NCBI GenBank assembly: GCA_029238515.1
Contig: JAQWFW010000017.1
Span: 1-61,234, forward strand
Direction of reading: 5' to 3'
Origin: Flavobacteriaceae bacterium
Lineage (GTDB): Bacteria; Bacteroidota; Bacteroidia; Flavobacteriales; Flavobacteriaceae
Length of the DNA stretch: 61,234 bases
Positions 35,081-43,952 of the stretch are shown here, piece by piece; the first letter of the stretch is position 1; each line of letters starts with the position of its first letter. Both the position numbers and the translations under genes were made by a program. The notes under the pieces were generated by a model. The model saw nothing but the letters and a program-made list of their open reading frames with translations. It was not told the DNA's origin and searched no databases.

Positions 35081-37900
35081 TTAATTTTTCAATACACGTA
35101 CGGTTTCTACTGTATTGTCGATAGAAACTTGTACGAAATATGCACCTGACTGCATTGCAGATAAATCTACAGTAAAATCTCTAGCGTTAGGCGTCTGTTG
35201 CTTAACCACTTGCCCAAGCATATTGAAAACAGTAATATCTTCAACCGTTTTTTGTGCCTTGATGGTCAATACATCATTCACAGGGTTCGGGAAGTATGTA
35301 AATTGCGAGATACTTGCTTCTTCAATACCTAGAGACGCATCTGTACTTGTTGCTGTGAAGTCATAGACTCCCTCAGAAGAGTCAGAAAAGCTACTGAAAT
35401 GACCTAAATTAACAAAATACTGTGTCCCTGCAGTTATTGCAATTGATAAAGATTCAGAATCAGACATTCCTCCATTATCAGCAAAATCTACACAAGTAAA
35501 GACCCCACAAGATCCAGTATATACTGCTATTTCAGGATCCCATCCAGTTGGATCTATAACTAAATCTATTGTTCCAGAAACTGTTGGTGTAAAAGTGTAC
35601 CAAACACCATCATTCATTGCACCTCCACAATCCACTATGAAGCCATTATTATTGGTCGCACTTGAAGCATCTCCGTTAGATACAAACGGTAATGTGTCTA
35701 CAACTGTTGCAGTATCGCAAGAGTCATTTGCAGGTGGCGGTGGCGGTGTACCTACACAAATATCAAAGTTTGTGTTTTGACCTGGTGCTGACGTATAAGT
35801 GAATACTTGTACATAATAAGTATCCCCAATTGTTAGCTCGGTAGTCTCACTTGTGTCTGAATCAGAACACTTAATAGCATCACCCAATGTATTACAATCC
35901 CCAGCATAAAGCACGTGATACATATCGGTGGTAGAAGAACCTGATACATTTGATAATGAAACAACATGAGCCTCAGATGTTGCTACAAAGCTATACCAGA
36001 CATCATCATCTTCTGTTCCGTAACATGTGCTGTTGGTAACTCCTGAATCTGTGGCAAATTCGACAGAGCCAGAAGTAACCGTTCCACATGCTAAATCTGA
36101 ATTCACAGTTAAAGCAATAGCGCTAGAACAATCATCATTTGCAATTGGATTTACCACCAGTTGTATACTCACATTAGTAGTACCATCCCATGGGCCACCT
36201 GGTGTATCTCCAGAACCTGAAGGGTTAGTCCCGCCATAAGTATACCCAGCGTTATTTAATCGCCAACGAGATGCTACATAATTTGTTCCAACCGGTGCAT
36301 CAGTCGTTGTTAGTTTATATTCATCATTATTGTTTTGTTCAGAATCAAAAGTGGCTACACTCCAAGCTGAAGCAGGCCAAGTGGCAGGATCTGTATTTTC
36401 ATTATGAATTCCTATCCAACACTCTATACCTGCACCAGCAGATCCAACAGTAGTATCGGTAACACCACCTTCGTACCCCTGAGCATATGCTGTAATGGAT
36501 GTGCCTGGATCTACAGTTACTGAAGTTCTGCTCCCAGCACTTCCATCAGCTGTGGGTTGGAGCCATTGCAAATTATTCCAGTCCATAGCGTCTGCTGGTG
36601 CAGCACCAACAGTAACAGTATAATCTTCAACCTCGCCTCTAGTTGCGTCGAAGCTACATGCGCTATCACCAGTTGTATTCGAAGGATTGTCGTCACTCCA
36701 ATCAGTCATCATTCGGAGTCTGTAGTTTCCTTCAGCTAGGTTGGATGGAATTTCTATTGTACCTGTAAAAGGACCAAGTCCATAGCCTGTAGTATTGAAT
36801 AAAACTTCCGTGGCTGTATCAAAAACTAAATCGTCATTAAGATCAATCCATAAAGCAAAACCGGCTGAGCCTCCAACTATTGAAGCTGAGAAATCAAAAC
36901 TTCCACCTGGAAATGTTTCAATGGCAGTATCTTGAGAATAATCGCCATATCCAGAATTTGTATAGCCAGTAGACGCATTGTCGACATTTACGTTAGCGCC
37001 AGTGGTTGAAAAACTATCAATGTAAGTAGATGAAGAAGTACTTGATGGAATACAATGTCCCGTGTAAAAACTCACAGGACCGACCCATGGACTGGTATCA
37101 CCACCTCCACACTCGGCTTGGTAATAGACATAATAGGTTGTATTAGATAATAAGTTTGTGGCACTGTGTGCTGCTGTATCTGAAACTGAAACCGAGGCAT
37201 CTTCTTCTGAATTACCTGGTGTAAAATCTTCACTAGCTTTCCACTCTAAATTCCATACATTTTCACCAGAACCACCGGCAGACCATGTCAAATCTGCAGT
37301 TGTGTCTGTAACTAATGTTACCGTCATATCCGTTGGAGCTAAACATGAAACAGAAGCAACCTTAACATTGTCTAAAATCCAATACCAAGAATAATCACCT
37401 GTCCATCTAAATCGAACTTGAGCATTTGAAACACCGTTTAATTCAGTTGTAACATCAATATTTTCTGAAGCTGGATTAGCTGTTGAGGATGCAGAACCTG
37501 ACAAAACACTTATCCAACTAGTTCCATCATAAACCTCTACATCATAAGCACCACCAAATCCAGATTTAAAATAATGGTCAAATGACAGTATAATAGATCC
37601 GGATGCTGAAGATAAATCCATCACTGGGGATTCCAAAGCAGCATTCTCTGTCCCACCACCCCAATTATCACTATCAAAAATTGCAGCAGGATCTGAGATT
37701 GGAGCATTTAATGTTTGTGCTCCAGGATTATTAAACTCCCAAACATTCCCTGAAACTGATATATCATTATTGATCCAATCGGTTGGAGGGGTCGTTACTG
37801 TGGCTGAAGAAAAGTCTTCATCTAAAAAGACCTGGGCCATTCCCTGCCAACTAAACATCAAAGTGAAAATGCTAAAGGTTGAAAATATAATTTTTTTCAT
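35081..37900 (-). CDS. Large multidomain cell-surface protein with type IX secretion sorting domain
   Basis: A 939-residue exported protein. It has a signal peptide (MKKIIFSTFSIFTLMF..., cleavage after GMA, about 22), then a MAM/choice-of-anchor-like beta-sandwich (about 24-185), a fibronectin type III domain (about 188-285), a GEVED domain (about 290-435, with RGEVEDYTVTV), and an unassigned stretch with many Trp. Two further sandwich repeats each open with ANDDC or ANDSC. The C-terminal 75 residues are a type A T9SS sorting domain (FTYFPNPVNDVLTI, ..., NMLGQVV, SGAYFVQV, VLKN). It is probably secreted across the outer membrane and tethered or released; adhesion is a guess. No catalytic motif is seen. 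It is monocistronic. Confidence 0.88.
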   Translation of the reverse strand: MKKIIFSTFSIFTLMFSWQGMAQVFLDEDFSSATVTTPPTDWINNDISVSGNVWEFNNPGAQTLNAPISDPAAIFDSDNWGGGTENAALESPVMDLSSASGSIILSFDHYFKSGFGGAYDVEVYDGTSWISVLSGSASSTANPASENIDVTTELNGVSNAQVRFRWTGDYSWYWILDNVKVASVSCLAPTDMTVTLVTDTTADLTWSAGGSGENVWNLEWKASEDFTPGNSEEDASVSVSDTAAHSATNLLSNTTYYVYYQAECGGGDTSPWVGPVSFYTGHCIPSSTSSSTYIDSFSTTGANVNVDNASTGYTNSGYGDYSQDTAIETFPGGSFDFSASIVGGSAGFALWIDLNDDLVFDTATEVLFNTTGYGLGPFTGTIEIPSNLAEGNYRLRMMTDWSDDNPSNTTGDSACSFDATRGEVEDYTVTVGAAPADAMDWNNLQWLQPTADGSAGSRTSVTVDPGTSITAYAQGYEGGVTDTTVGSAGAGIECWIGIHNENTDPATWPASAWSVATFDSEQNNNDEYKLTTTDAPVGTNYVASRWRLNNAGYTYGGTNPSGSGDTPGGPWDGTTNVSIQLVVNPIANDDCSSAIALTVNSDLACGTVTSGSVEFATDSGVTNSTCYGTEDDDVWYSFVATSEAHVVSLSNVSGSSTTDMYHVLYAGDCNTLGDAIKCSDSDTSETTELTIGDTYYVQVFTYTSAPGQNTNFDICVGTPPPPPANDSCDTATVVDTLPFVSNGDASSATNNNGFIVDCGGAMNDGVWYTFTPTVSGTIDLVIDPTGWDPEIAVYTGSCGVFTCVDFADNGGMSDSESLSIAITAGTQYFVNLGHFSSFSDSSEGVYDFTATSTDASLGIEEASISQFTYFPNPVNDVLTIKAQKTVEDITVFNMLGQVVKQQTPNARDFTVDLSAMQSGAYFVQVSIDNTVETVRVLKN

Positions 37901-38042
37901 AAAAGTTAATTTTTTTTGTTAATCTTTATAAACTTAATCAAAACAGAACAGAAAACGTAACATTGACTTTCTTTCTCGTTAAAATGTTTAATTATTTCGA
38001 TAAAATGTTAGACAAATATTAAAAATGAAGTTAGTGGAAAAT

Positions 38043-38074
38043 AAAAAAATCCACACCGATTGGTGTGGATTTTT
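38043..38074 (-). terminator. fabI terminator
   Basis: ATCCACACC pairs perfectly with GGTGTGGAT around a GATT loop, flanked by six A and four T. It lies 22 bases after the fabI stop on the minus strand; the A-run is the minus-strand U-tract. The rest of the 195-base gap to the T9SS gene is AT-rich with no clear promoter match. Confidence 0.88.
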
Positions 38075-38095
38075 AAGAAATTTGTAGTGTTTTAC

Positions 38096-38911
38096 TTATT
38101 CTTCTATAAACTTTTCCATGATGGCATCACTCACGCCCATGTTGCTAAAACCACCATCGTTGTAGAGGTTTTGCAATGTAACACGCTTGGTCAAATCACT
38201 AAACAAGGTAATGGTATAATTAGCGCAATCCAAAGCTGTGGCATTGCCGAGTGGCGACATTTTTTCAGCATAAGCAATAAAGCCGTCAAATCCTTTAACG
38301 CCCTTTCCTGCAGTTGTTGGTGTTGGCGATTGGGAAATGGTATTGACACGAACATTTTTATCGCGCCCAAAGAAATAGCCAAAACTACGCGCTATGCTTT
38401 CCAAATATGCTTTATTGTCGGCCATATCGTTATAATCAGGAAAAACACGTTGTGCAGCCATGTACGACAAAGCGACTATACTTCCCCATTCGTTCATCGC
38501 ATCGGACTTATATAATGTTTGCATCACTTTGTGAAAAGACATCGCCGAAACGTCGGTTCCTTTTTGCGTCCAATCGTATTTTTGATCAGTATAAGCACGA
38601 CCTTTACGCACATTGACCGACATTCCAATGGAGTGCAAGACAAAGTCCAACTTACCGCCTAAAATCTCAACCGATTGATCAACTAAATTTTGTAGATCTT
38701 CCAAAGAAGTAGCATCCGCAGGAATGATTTGCGCACCTGTTTTTTTGGCCAATTCATCAATGGCCCCCATACGCATCGCAATGGGTGCATTGGTCAGTAC
38801 AAAGGTTCCACCTTCTTCGTGTACGCGCTCTGCTGTGATCCACGCAATAGAATTTGGATCTAAAGCACCGAATATAATTCCTCTTTTTCCTTTAAGTAAT
38901 TGATGTGACAT
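38096..38911 (-). CDS. fabI: Enoyl-[acyl-carrier-protein] reductase (NADH), FabI type
   Basis: A 271-residue short-chain-dehydrogenase-type enzyme that performs the last reduction of each fatty-acid elongation cycle. Seen: the atypical FabI glycine motif GIIFGALDPNSIAWITAE, LDFVLHSIGMS, and the catalytic Tyr-x6-Lys in DYNDMADNKAYLES, followed by VNTISQSPTPTTAGKGV. It is the last gene of the bamD-to-fabI run but has its own promoter-like motifs upstream and a terminator after it. Confidence 0.95.
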   Translation of the reverse strand: MSHQLLKGKRGIIFGALDPNSIAWITAERVHEEGGTFVLTNAPIAMRMGAIDELAKKTGAQIIPADATSLEDLQNLVDQSVEILGGKLDFVLHSIGMSVNVRKGRAYTDQKYDWTQKGTDVSAMSFHKVMQTLYKSDAMNEWGSIVALSYMAAQRVFPDYNDMADNKAYLESIARSFGYFFGRDKNVRVNTISQSPTPTTAGKGVKGFDGFIAYAEKMSPLGNATALDCANYTITLFSDLTKRVTLQNLYNDGGFSNMGVSDAIMEKFIEE

Positions 38912-38927
38912 AATGTTATTTTATTAT

Positions 38928-38935
38928 CAAATGTA
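38928..38935 (-). promoter_or_regulatory. Candidate -7 element for fabI
   Basis: TACATTTG on the minus strand matches TAnnTTTG and lies 17 bases before the fabI ATG. A second match, TATATTTG (38950-38957), lies 15 bases further upstream in the recN-fabI gap. Neither has an ideally spaced TTG, so which is used is unclear. Confidence 0.4.
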
Positions 38936-38960
38936 TCTAAATATGTGGGCAAATATACTA

Positions 38961-40613
38961 TTAATTCAACAACTGTTGCGCATGTTGCTTTGCGGTTTCT
39001 GTTATTTCTTTTCCACCCAACATTTGTGCTATTTCCTGCAAGCGTTCGTCGGCATCCAACTTCTTCAATTGCGTGACTGTTGTTGCGCCACGATCTTCTT
39101 TAAAAACTTTAAAATGATGCGCACCTTTAGCCGCTATTTGCGGTAAGTGGGTAATTGTAAACACTTGCATGTACTGACTCATCTCTTGCATGATGGACGC
39201 CATTTTATTCGAAATTTCTCCTGAAACACCAGTATCTATTTCATCAAACATAATGGTCGGCAATTTTTGGTGCTTGGATAAAATATATTTTACGGCCAAC
39301 ATAATACGTGAAAGTTCCCCTCCTGACGCACCTTTGTCCAGCGGTAAAAAGTCTCCTCCTTTGTTGGCTTTTAGCAAAAAGAGTAACTCATCCTTTCCGT
39401 TGGCCAAAAACGTTGAAGCTGGTTGAAGCTCAATATTAAATACTGCATTGGGCATACCCAAAGCACTAAGAAGCAAGTGCAATTCATCTTCCAGAATGGT
39501 CAATACCGCTTTTCGTTTGTCAGTCAAGGCAGAAGATAAATTGTTTAGTTTTTTGAAATTTTTATTCAACAAAATATGTACTGCTTCAATTTGCGCATCC
39601 AAGTTTGTAAGCTGCACAACTTTTTGTTCTAAATCCTTATGTACAGCATTCAATTCTTCGATGGTTTGCACGTTGTACTTTACACACAAATCATTTACTT
39701 TTTTGAGCTGAGCTTCGGTATAATATAACAATTGAGGATTGGCTTCAAGCGTATTTTGGTGGTGTTCAATTTCTGCATAAATATCATCCAATTCAATATG
39801 CACACTTTGCACGCGCTCAAAAAGAGACGCATACACCTCCGATATGTCTTTTAATTTATTGAAGCGTTGTCTCAGTTCAAGAAGATGAACCGACACCCCT
39901 ATTTCATCGTTACTCAAAACTTGTTGGGCAAATTGCAACTCATTTTGAATATAATCCACATTGTTCAATTGTTCATATTGCGCTTCTAATCCTTTTAGAT
40001 CCAGTCCCAATACCTGTGCTTCTTCAAGTTCGCGCAACAAGTAAGCATTATAATCCTGATCTTTTTTAGATTGAAGTTGTTGCTCTTGGAATTCAGACAA
40101 TACTTTTTGATTCTTTTTGTAATCCTCCAAAGTGCATTGATAATCTTCAAGCAGCTTATGAGTCTGTGCTAAAGCATCAATGATTTTAAATTGAAAGGCA
40201 TTATCAGTCAATGACAGGGTTTCATGTTGCGCATGAACATCTATAAGTTGTCGCCCAAGTGCGTCCAAAACATGAAGCGTAACAGGAGAATCGTTTACAA
40301 AAGCTCTAGATTTTCCAGAGGGCAAGACCTCGCGCCTAATGATGGTTTCTGTTTCATATTCCAAATCATGGACTTCAAAAAACGATTGTAAACTATAATT
40401 GTCTACATTAAATATACCTTCTATAATACTCTTTTTTGTACTGTCTTTGATGTTTGAAAAATCGACTCTTTTGCCTAAAACTAAGGACAAACCACCGAGA
40501 AGAATAGACTTTCCTGCGCCAGTTTCTCCTGTAATAATGGTCAATCCATTATCGAAACGCACATCAAGTTCATCGATTAATGCATAATTTTTTATGTAGA
40601 GTTGAGCTAACAA
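38961..40613 (-). CDS. recN: DNA repair protein RecN
   Basis: A 550-residue SMC-like ATPase of double-strand-break repair. The N-terminal head has IKNYALIDELDV and P-loop GETGAGKSILLGGLSL. Two long coiled-coil arms (about 155-215 and 270-375) follow. The C-terminal head carries the signature DKGASGGELSRIMLA, Walker B PTIMFDEIDTGVSGE and the switch ITHLPQIAAKG. The start is TTG 40613. An in-frame TAA lies seven codons upstream and there is no ATG or GTG between. It is ten bases after the DUF4835 stop. Confidence 0.95.
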   Translation of the reverse strand: MLAQLYIKNYALIDELDVRFDNGLTIITGETGAGKSILLGGLSLVLGKRVDFSNIKDSTKKSIIEGIFNVDNYSLQSFFEVHDLEYETETIIRREVLPSGKSRAFVNDSPVTLHVLDALGRQLIDVHAQHETLSLTDNAFQFKIIDALAQTHKLLEDYQCTLEDYKKNQKVLSEFQEQQLQSKKDQDYNAYLLRELEEAQVLGLDLKGLEAQYEQLNNVDYIQNELQFAQQVLSNDEIGVSVHLLELRQRFNKLKDISEVYASLFERVQSVHIELDDIYAEIEHHQNTLEANPQLLYYTEAQLKKVNDLCVKYNVQTIEELNAVHKDLEQKVVQLTNLDAQIEAVHILLNKNFKKLNNLSSALTDKRKAVLTILEDELHLLLSALGMPNAVFNIELQPASTFLANGKDELLFLLKANKGGDFLPLDKGASGGELSRIMLAVKYILSKHQKLPTIMFDEIDTGVSGEISNKMASIMQEMSQYMQVFTITHLPQIAAKGAHHFKVFKEDRGATTVTQLKKLDADERLQEIAQMLGGKEITETAKQHAQQLLN

Positions 40614-40623
40614 TACACCAATT

Positions 40624-41514
40624 TTAGAATTTTATTTTTCCCCATTTTTTTGATTGCATGGGGGCTACTTTACTAAGCACAGATACAAGTTCAGTAATAT
40701 TCACATTTGGTCCTGCTGAAAAAATATCAGAGATTTCATCAGCTTTAGCATCAAAAAAAGTACGCACTAAAAATGAATTTGGGCGTCTTTTGTGTAGGTC
40801 ATTAAAACCCATCAATGTTGTAGCTATTACAGACTTCCCCTTTTTTACATCACTCGACATGACGTCCAAACCTTCGCGATGGTACTGGTAAAGCGCTGTT
40901 CTGTAGACACTGTATGTTTTGGATAAAACGTTGTCGATGAGTACTCTACGCGTTTGGTCGCCTCCTTTTGGAGGTGCCCACCCTGGAACATTGCCTTGTT
41001 GCGAATAGTTGGCTATATCTCGCGCTTGATCATAATATTCATCCCCACCGTTAAGTTCAAAGGTATCGGCATCAACGCCCAAAATCATGTAGATATGAAA
41101 GGTAAGTACAGAAATTAAATTGGATTGGAATTGTGTTGGATTGAAATTTAAATTCTGGTACTCTAAATAATTGAAATTAAAATCCTTGTCGTTAAAATTG
41201 TAAACCGTACTTACATAGGTAGAATTATGTACTGGACGCACAGATTGCACCTGAATATTGGCCTGAAAAGTATCCGAATCATAATCATTTATATTGATGA
41301 CCATGCTGCAATCGATACGTTCCTCAAGAGCAAAAGGTTTGTTGGTCCATCGGGTGTTGTTTACAAATTCATTGAGTTGTTTTTCAAGAGTTTTAAACAC
41401 CTGTACATTTTCATTTCCAGTGAGTTGCGCATTGACCACAAGGTTACAATTCAGCTCTTGTGCAAAGACAAAGCCCGAGAGAAATAGTGTCAAATAAGTT
41501 ATAAAATTACGCAT
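40624..41514 (-). CDS. DUF4835 family exported protein
   Basis: A 296-residue protein with a signal peptide (MRNFITYLTLFLSGFVFAQE, cleavage after FAQ or VFA). It matches the DUF4835 pattern: ELNCNLVVNAQLTGNENVQVFKTLE as the opening, WTNKPFALEERIDCSMVINI, a hydrophobic FHIYMILGVDADTFELNGGD, and KSYSVYRTAL-like helices later. It is probably periplasmic; no function is known. It overlaps coaBC by eight bases and precedes recN, an order I recall as typical of Flavobacteriaceae. Confidence 0.88.
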   Translation of the reverse strand: MRNFITYLTLFLSGFVFAQELNCNLVVNAQLTGNENVQVFKTLEKQLNEFVNNTRWTNKPFALEERIDCSMVININDYDSDTFQANIQVQSVRPVHNSTYVSTVYNFNDKDFNFNYLEYQNLNFNPTQFQSNLISVLTFHIYMILGVDADTFELNGGDEYYDQARDIANYSQQGNVPGWAPPKGGDQTRRVLIDNVLSKTYSVYRTALYQYHREGLDVMSSDVKKGKSVIATTLMGFNDLHKRRPNSFLVRTFFDAKADEISDIFSAGPNVNITELVSVLSKVAPMQSKKWGKIKF

Positions 41515-42718
41515 GCATTCGTTTTATAAGTTCATTAATAATATCATCAGCAACTTCAGATTTTGACTTTAGGGGGTAGTTTGTTTGATTTAAATCTTTA
41601 TCAATTATAGAGATTTTATTTGTAGATCCACCAAAACCTGCGCCATCGTCGTTCAACGAATTTAGTACAATTAAGTCTAAATTTTTAGCTTTCAGCTTTT
41701 TTATTGCATTTGCAACTTCGTTTTCGGTCTCCAAAGCGAAGCCCACAAGAACTTGGTTTTTCTTTTTTTCACCTAAAGAAGACAATACATCTTCGGTTTT
41801 CTCAAGTTCTAAAGTAAGTGATGATGCTTTCTTTTTTATTTTGGAGGTAGCGGGAAATTTTGGTCTGTAATCTGCAACAGCCGCCGATAAAATTGCTGCA
41901 TCTACCTGATCAAAATACTGATGTGCTGCATCATACATATCTCTAGCACTGGTGATGGGAATGGTTAGAATTGTAGTATAATGTGCTTTAAAATGTGTTG
42001 GCCCAGTGATAAGGATTACCTCAGCACCCATTTGGGCAGCGGTATTGGCAATTTCAAAACCCATTCGCCCAGAAGAATGATTACCAATATAGCGTACCGG
42101 ATCAATCGCTTCATGTGTAGGACCTGCAGTAACCAGAATTTTTTTACCATATAACGGAAGTCCTTTGAGTATGTGTTGCTCAATGGTTTCCACAATCGTT
42201 TCAGGTTCGGCCATACGTCCCATACCCACCAAGCCACTAGCTAAAGCACCAAAAGCAGATGGAATTAAAATATTCCCATAGGACTGAAGCGTTTCTAAAG
42301 CATGTTGTGTGGTAGGGTGTTTGTACATATCCAAATCCATGGCGGGTGCAAAATACACTGGACATTTGGCAGAGAGGTAGGTAGCAATCAAAAAATTATC
42401 GCTGTTCCCTGACGCCATTTTTGACAGGGTGTTGGCTGTAGCTGGAGCGACCACAAACAAGTCGGCCCATAGACCGAGTTCTACATGATTGTTCCAAACG
42501 GAATTATCATCCTCATCATCTGTAAAATCAGACATAACAGGATGGTTTGATAGTGTTGAAAGGGTAAGCGGTGTAATGAATTCTTTTGCCGAAGGCGTCA
42601 TCACTACACGCACATCTGCGCCAGCTTTGATAAATAAACGGACAAGAAAGGCAGTCTTGTACGCAGCAATACCAGCACTGATGCCAAGAAGGATATTTTT
42701 GCCGCGTAAAATAGACAT
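41507..42718 (-). CDS. coaBC: Bifunctional phosphopantothenoylcysteine decarboxylase / phosphopantothenate-cysteine ligase
   Basis: A 403-residue CoA biosynthesis enzyme. The N-terminal flavin-dependent decarboxylase (CoaC, 1-185) shows LLGISAGIAAYKT, the catalytic His in SVWNNHVELG, and MASGNSDNF with the PAMDLDMY motif. The C-terminal ligase (CoaB, about 190-403) shows ILVTAGPTHEAIDPVRYIGN, HSSGRMG and AAVADYRP. It adds cysteine to phosphopantothenate and decarboxylates the product. It sits 10 bases after rpoZ and overlaps DUF4835. Confidence 0.95.
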   Translation of the reverse strand: MSILRGKNILLGISAGIAAYKTAFLVRLFIKAGADVRVVMTPSAKEFITPLTLSTLSNHPVMSDFTDDEDDNSVWNNHVELGLWADLFVVAPATANTLSKMASGNSDNFLIATYLSAKCPVYFAPAMDLDMYKHPTTQHALETLQSYGNILIPSAFGALASGLVGMGRMAEPETIVETIEQHILKGLPLYGKKILVTAGPTHEAIDPVRYIGNHSSGRMGFEIANTAAQMGAEVILITGPTHFKAHYTTILTIPITSARDMYDAAHQYFDQVDAAILSAAVADYRPKFPATSKIKKKASSLTLELEKTEDVLSSLGEKKKNQVLVGFALETENEVANAIKKLKAKNLDLIVLNSLNDDGAGFGGSTNKISIIDKDLNQTNYPLKSKSEVADDIINELIKRMHA

Positions 42719-42728
42719 AGGGTTGGTC

Positions 42729-43052
42729 TTAAGACTCTTCAGAAGTTTTTCTGTGGTGAATTTTCCCCTCTAACCATTCTTGTACTGCAAGAGCATGTGG
42801 CTTAGGTAAACGTTCGTAAAACTTAGAAACTTCTATTTGTTCTTTGTTTTCAAAAACTTCTTCAAGACTATCGTTGTACGTTGCAAATTCCTCCAACTTA
42901 TCGATTAATTCTTTTCGGATATCGGTATTGATTTGTTCTGCACGTCTTGAAATCACAGAAATTGCTTCGTAAATATTTTCCGTTGGCGCATCAATTTCAT
43001 TACGGTTGTACGTCACTGAAGTAGACGGTGCTTTTACTTTTTTTAAATCCAT
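42729..43052 (-). CDS. rpoZ: DNA-directed RNA polymerase omega subunit, Bacteroidetes type
   Basis: A 107-residue protein with the omega-like core NIYEAISVISRRAEQINTDIRKELIDKLEEF, in which the short helix corresponds to the conserved YEA..ARRA motif of RpoZ. It then has an extended C-terminal part specific to the phylum (FYERLPKPHALAVQEWLEGK). It helps assemble RNA polymerase. It lies five bases after bamD and 10 before coaBC. Confidence 0.87.
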   Translation of the reverse strand: MDLKKVKAPSTSVTYNRNEIDAPTENIYEAISVISRRAEQINTDIRKELIDKLEEFATYNDSLEEVFENKEQIEVSKFYERLPKPHALAVQEWLEGKIHHRKTSEES

Positions 43053-43057
43053 TTGTA

Positions 43058-43870
43058 TTAACTTTTTGGTGTTAAATTATTTTTGATGTCAAGCAACACA
43101 TTGTGCATAGACTCTACTTGTTCTGAATATTTTGTTTCTGGGAAAAAGCGTTTAAAATTTTTGTAAAAAGTAAATGCCTTTTCGGTACGTTCTGCTTGCT
43201 TCCATGGGACACTATTCACGGCCAATTGGTAGGCGGAATCAAATTTATAGAAAAGAGCATCTTCTTTGTATTTGGTTCCTGGAAACTTTTCTAGGAAATT
43301 ATCAAATGCTGTAATGGCCGAATTGTAATCTCTGTGAAATGGACCAGTGGTATGATATTGTAATGCAATTTCGTAGGCCTTTTTTTCTAGTTTGGCATCC
43401 AACTCTCGAACCAATGCATTGGCTTGATCAAAAAATTCAGATTCAGGATAGCGGTTGATGAAGTCCTGAAGTTTTTCAATGGCATCGGCAGTTTCTGTTT
43501 GATCTTTAGAATATATTGGAGATAGTTTGTAGTAACTTTTTGCAGCCAAAAAAGCAATCTCGTCTACACGCTCACTTTTTGGATATGCTTCTACAAATCG
43601 CTCCATACGGGAATTTGCAGAGAAATAATCCTTTGTTTCATAAAACGCTTTAGAGTGCATGTACATCAACTTCTCAGCTTGAGGTTTTCCTCGGTATTTT
43701 GGTACAATTTGAAGAAATAAGCGATTGGCTTTTTCGTACTTTCCAGCGTCGTACAGTGCCGTACCCATTTTAAATTTTTCAGCAATGTCTTCATCTTTCA
43801 ACACGCGCTGATATTCGCTGCATGCGTTAAAAACGAAAAGAACTATAACTAATGATATTAATTTTTTCAT
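43058..43870 (-). CDS. bamD: Outer membrane assembly lipoprotein BamD
   Basis: A 270-residue lipoprotein of the beta-barrel assembly machine. The signal peptide ends in the lipobox FNAC (Cys16). The mature protein is all TPR-like helices: FKMGTALYDAGKYEKANRLF, then AKSYYKLSP and later GTKYKEDALFYKFDSAYQLA. It works at the inner face of the outer membrane with BamA. It is the first gene of the bamD-rpoZ-coaBC-DUF4835-recN-fabI run, with a promoter-like motif 19 bases upstream. Confidence 0.92.
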   Translation of the reverse strand: MKKLISLVIVLFVFNACSEYQRVLKDEDIAEKFKMGTALYDAGKYEKANRLFLQIVPKYRGKPQAEKLMYMHSKAFYETKDYFSANSRMERFVEAYPKSERVDEIAFLAAKSYYKLSPIYSKDQTETADAIEKLQDFINRYPESEFFDQANALVRELDAKLEKKAYEIALQYHTTGPFHRDYNSAITAFDNFLEKFPGTKYKEDALFYKFDSAYQLAVNSVPWKQAERTEKAFTFYKNFKRFFPETKYSEQVESMHNVLLDIKNNLTPKS

Positions 43871-43888
43871 ATTTTAAAAAATGGGTTG

Positions 43889-43896
43889 CAAAAATA
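43889..43896 (-). promoter_or_regulatory. Candidate -7 element for the bamD operon
   Basis: TATTTTTG on the minus strand matches TAnnTTTG, 18 bases before the bamD ATG. No TTG at the usual spacing is visible; the hairpin at 43910-43931 occupies that place instead. Confidence 0.35.
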
Positions 43897-43909
43897 CATT
43901 TTTTAAACG

Positions 43910-43931
43910 GATAATAAAAACATTTATTATC
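43910..43931. terminator. Hairpin after dapA, weak terminator or regulatory structure
   Basis: GATAATAAA pairs perfectly with TTTATTATC around a four-base loop, in the dapA-bamD gap. It is AT-rich and lacks a proper T-run directly after the stem on the minus strand, so termination would be inefficient. It overlaps the place where a -33 element for bamD would lie. Confidence 0.35.
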
Positions 43932-43952
43932 TGTCCAGAAGGAAACATTACA

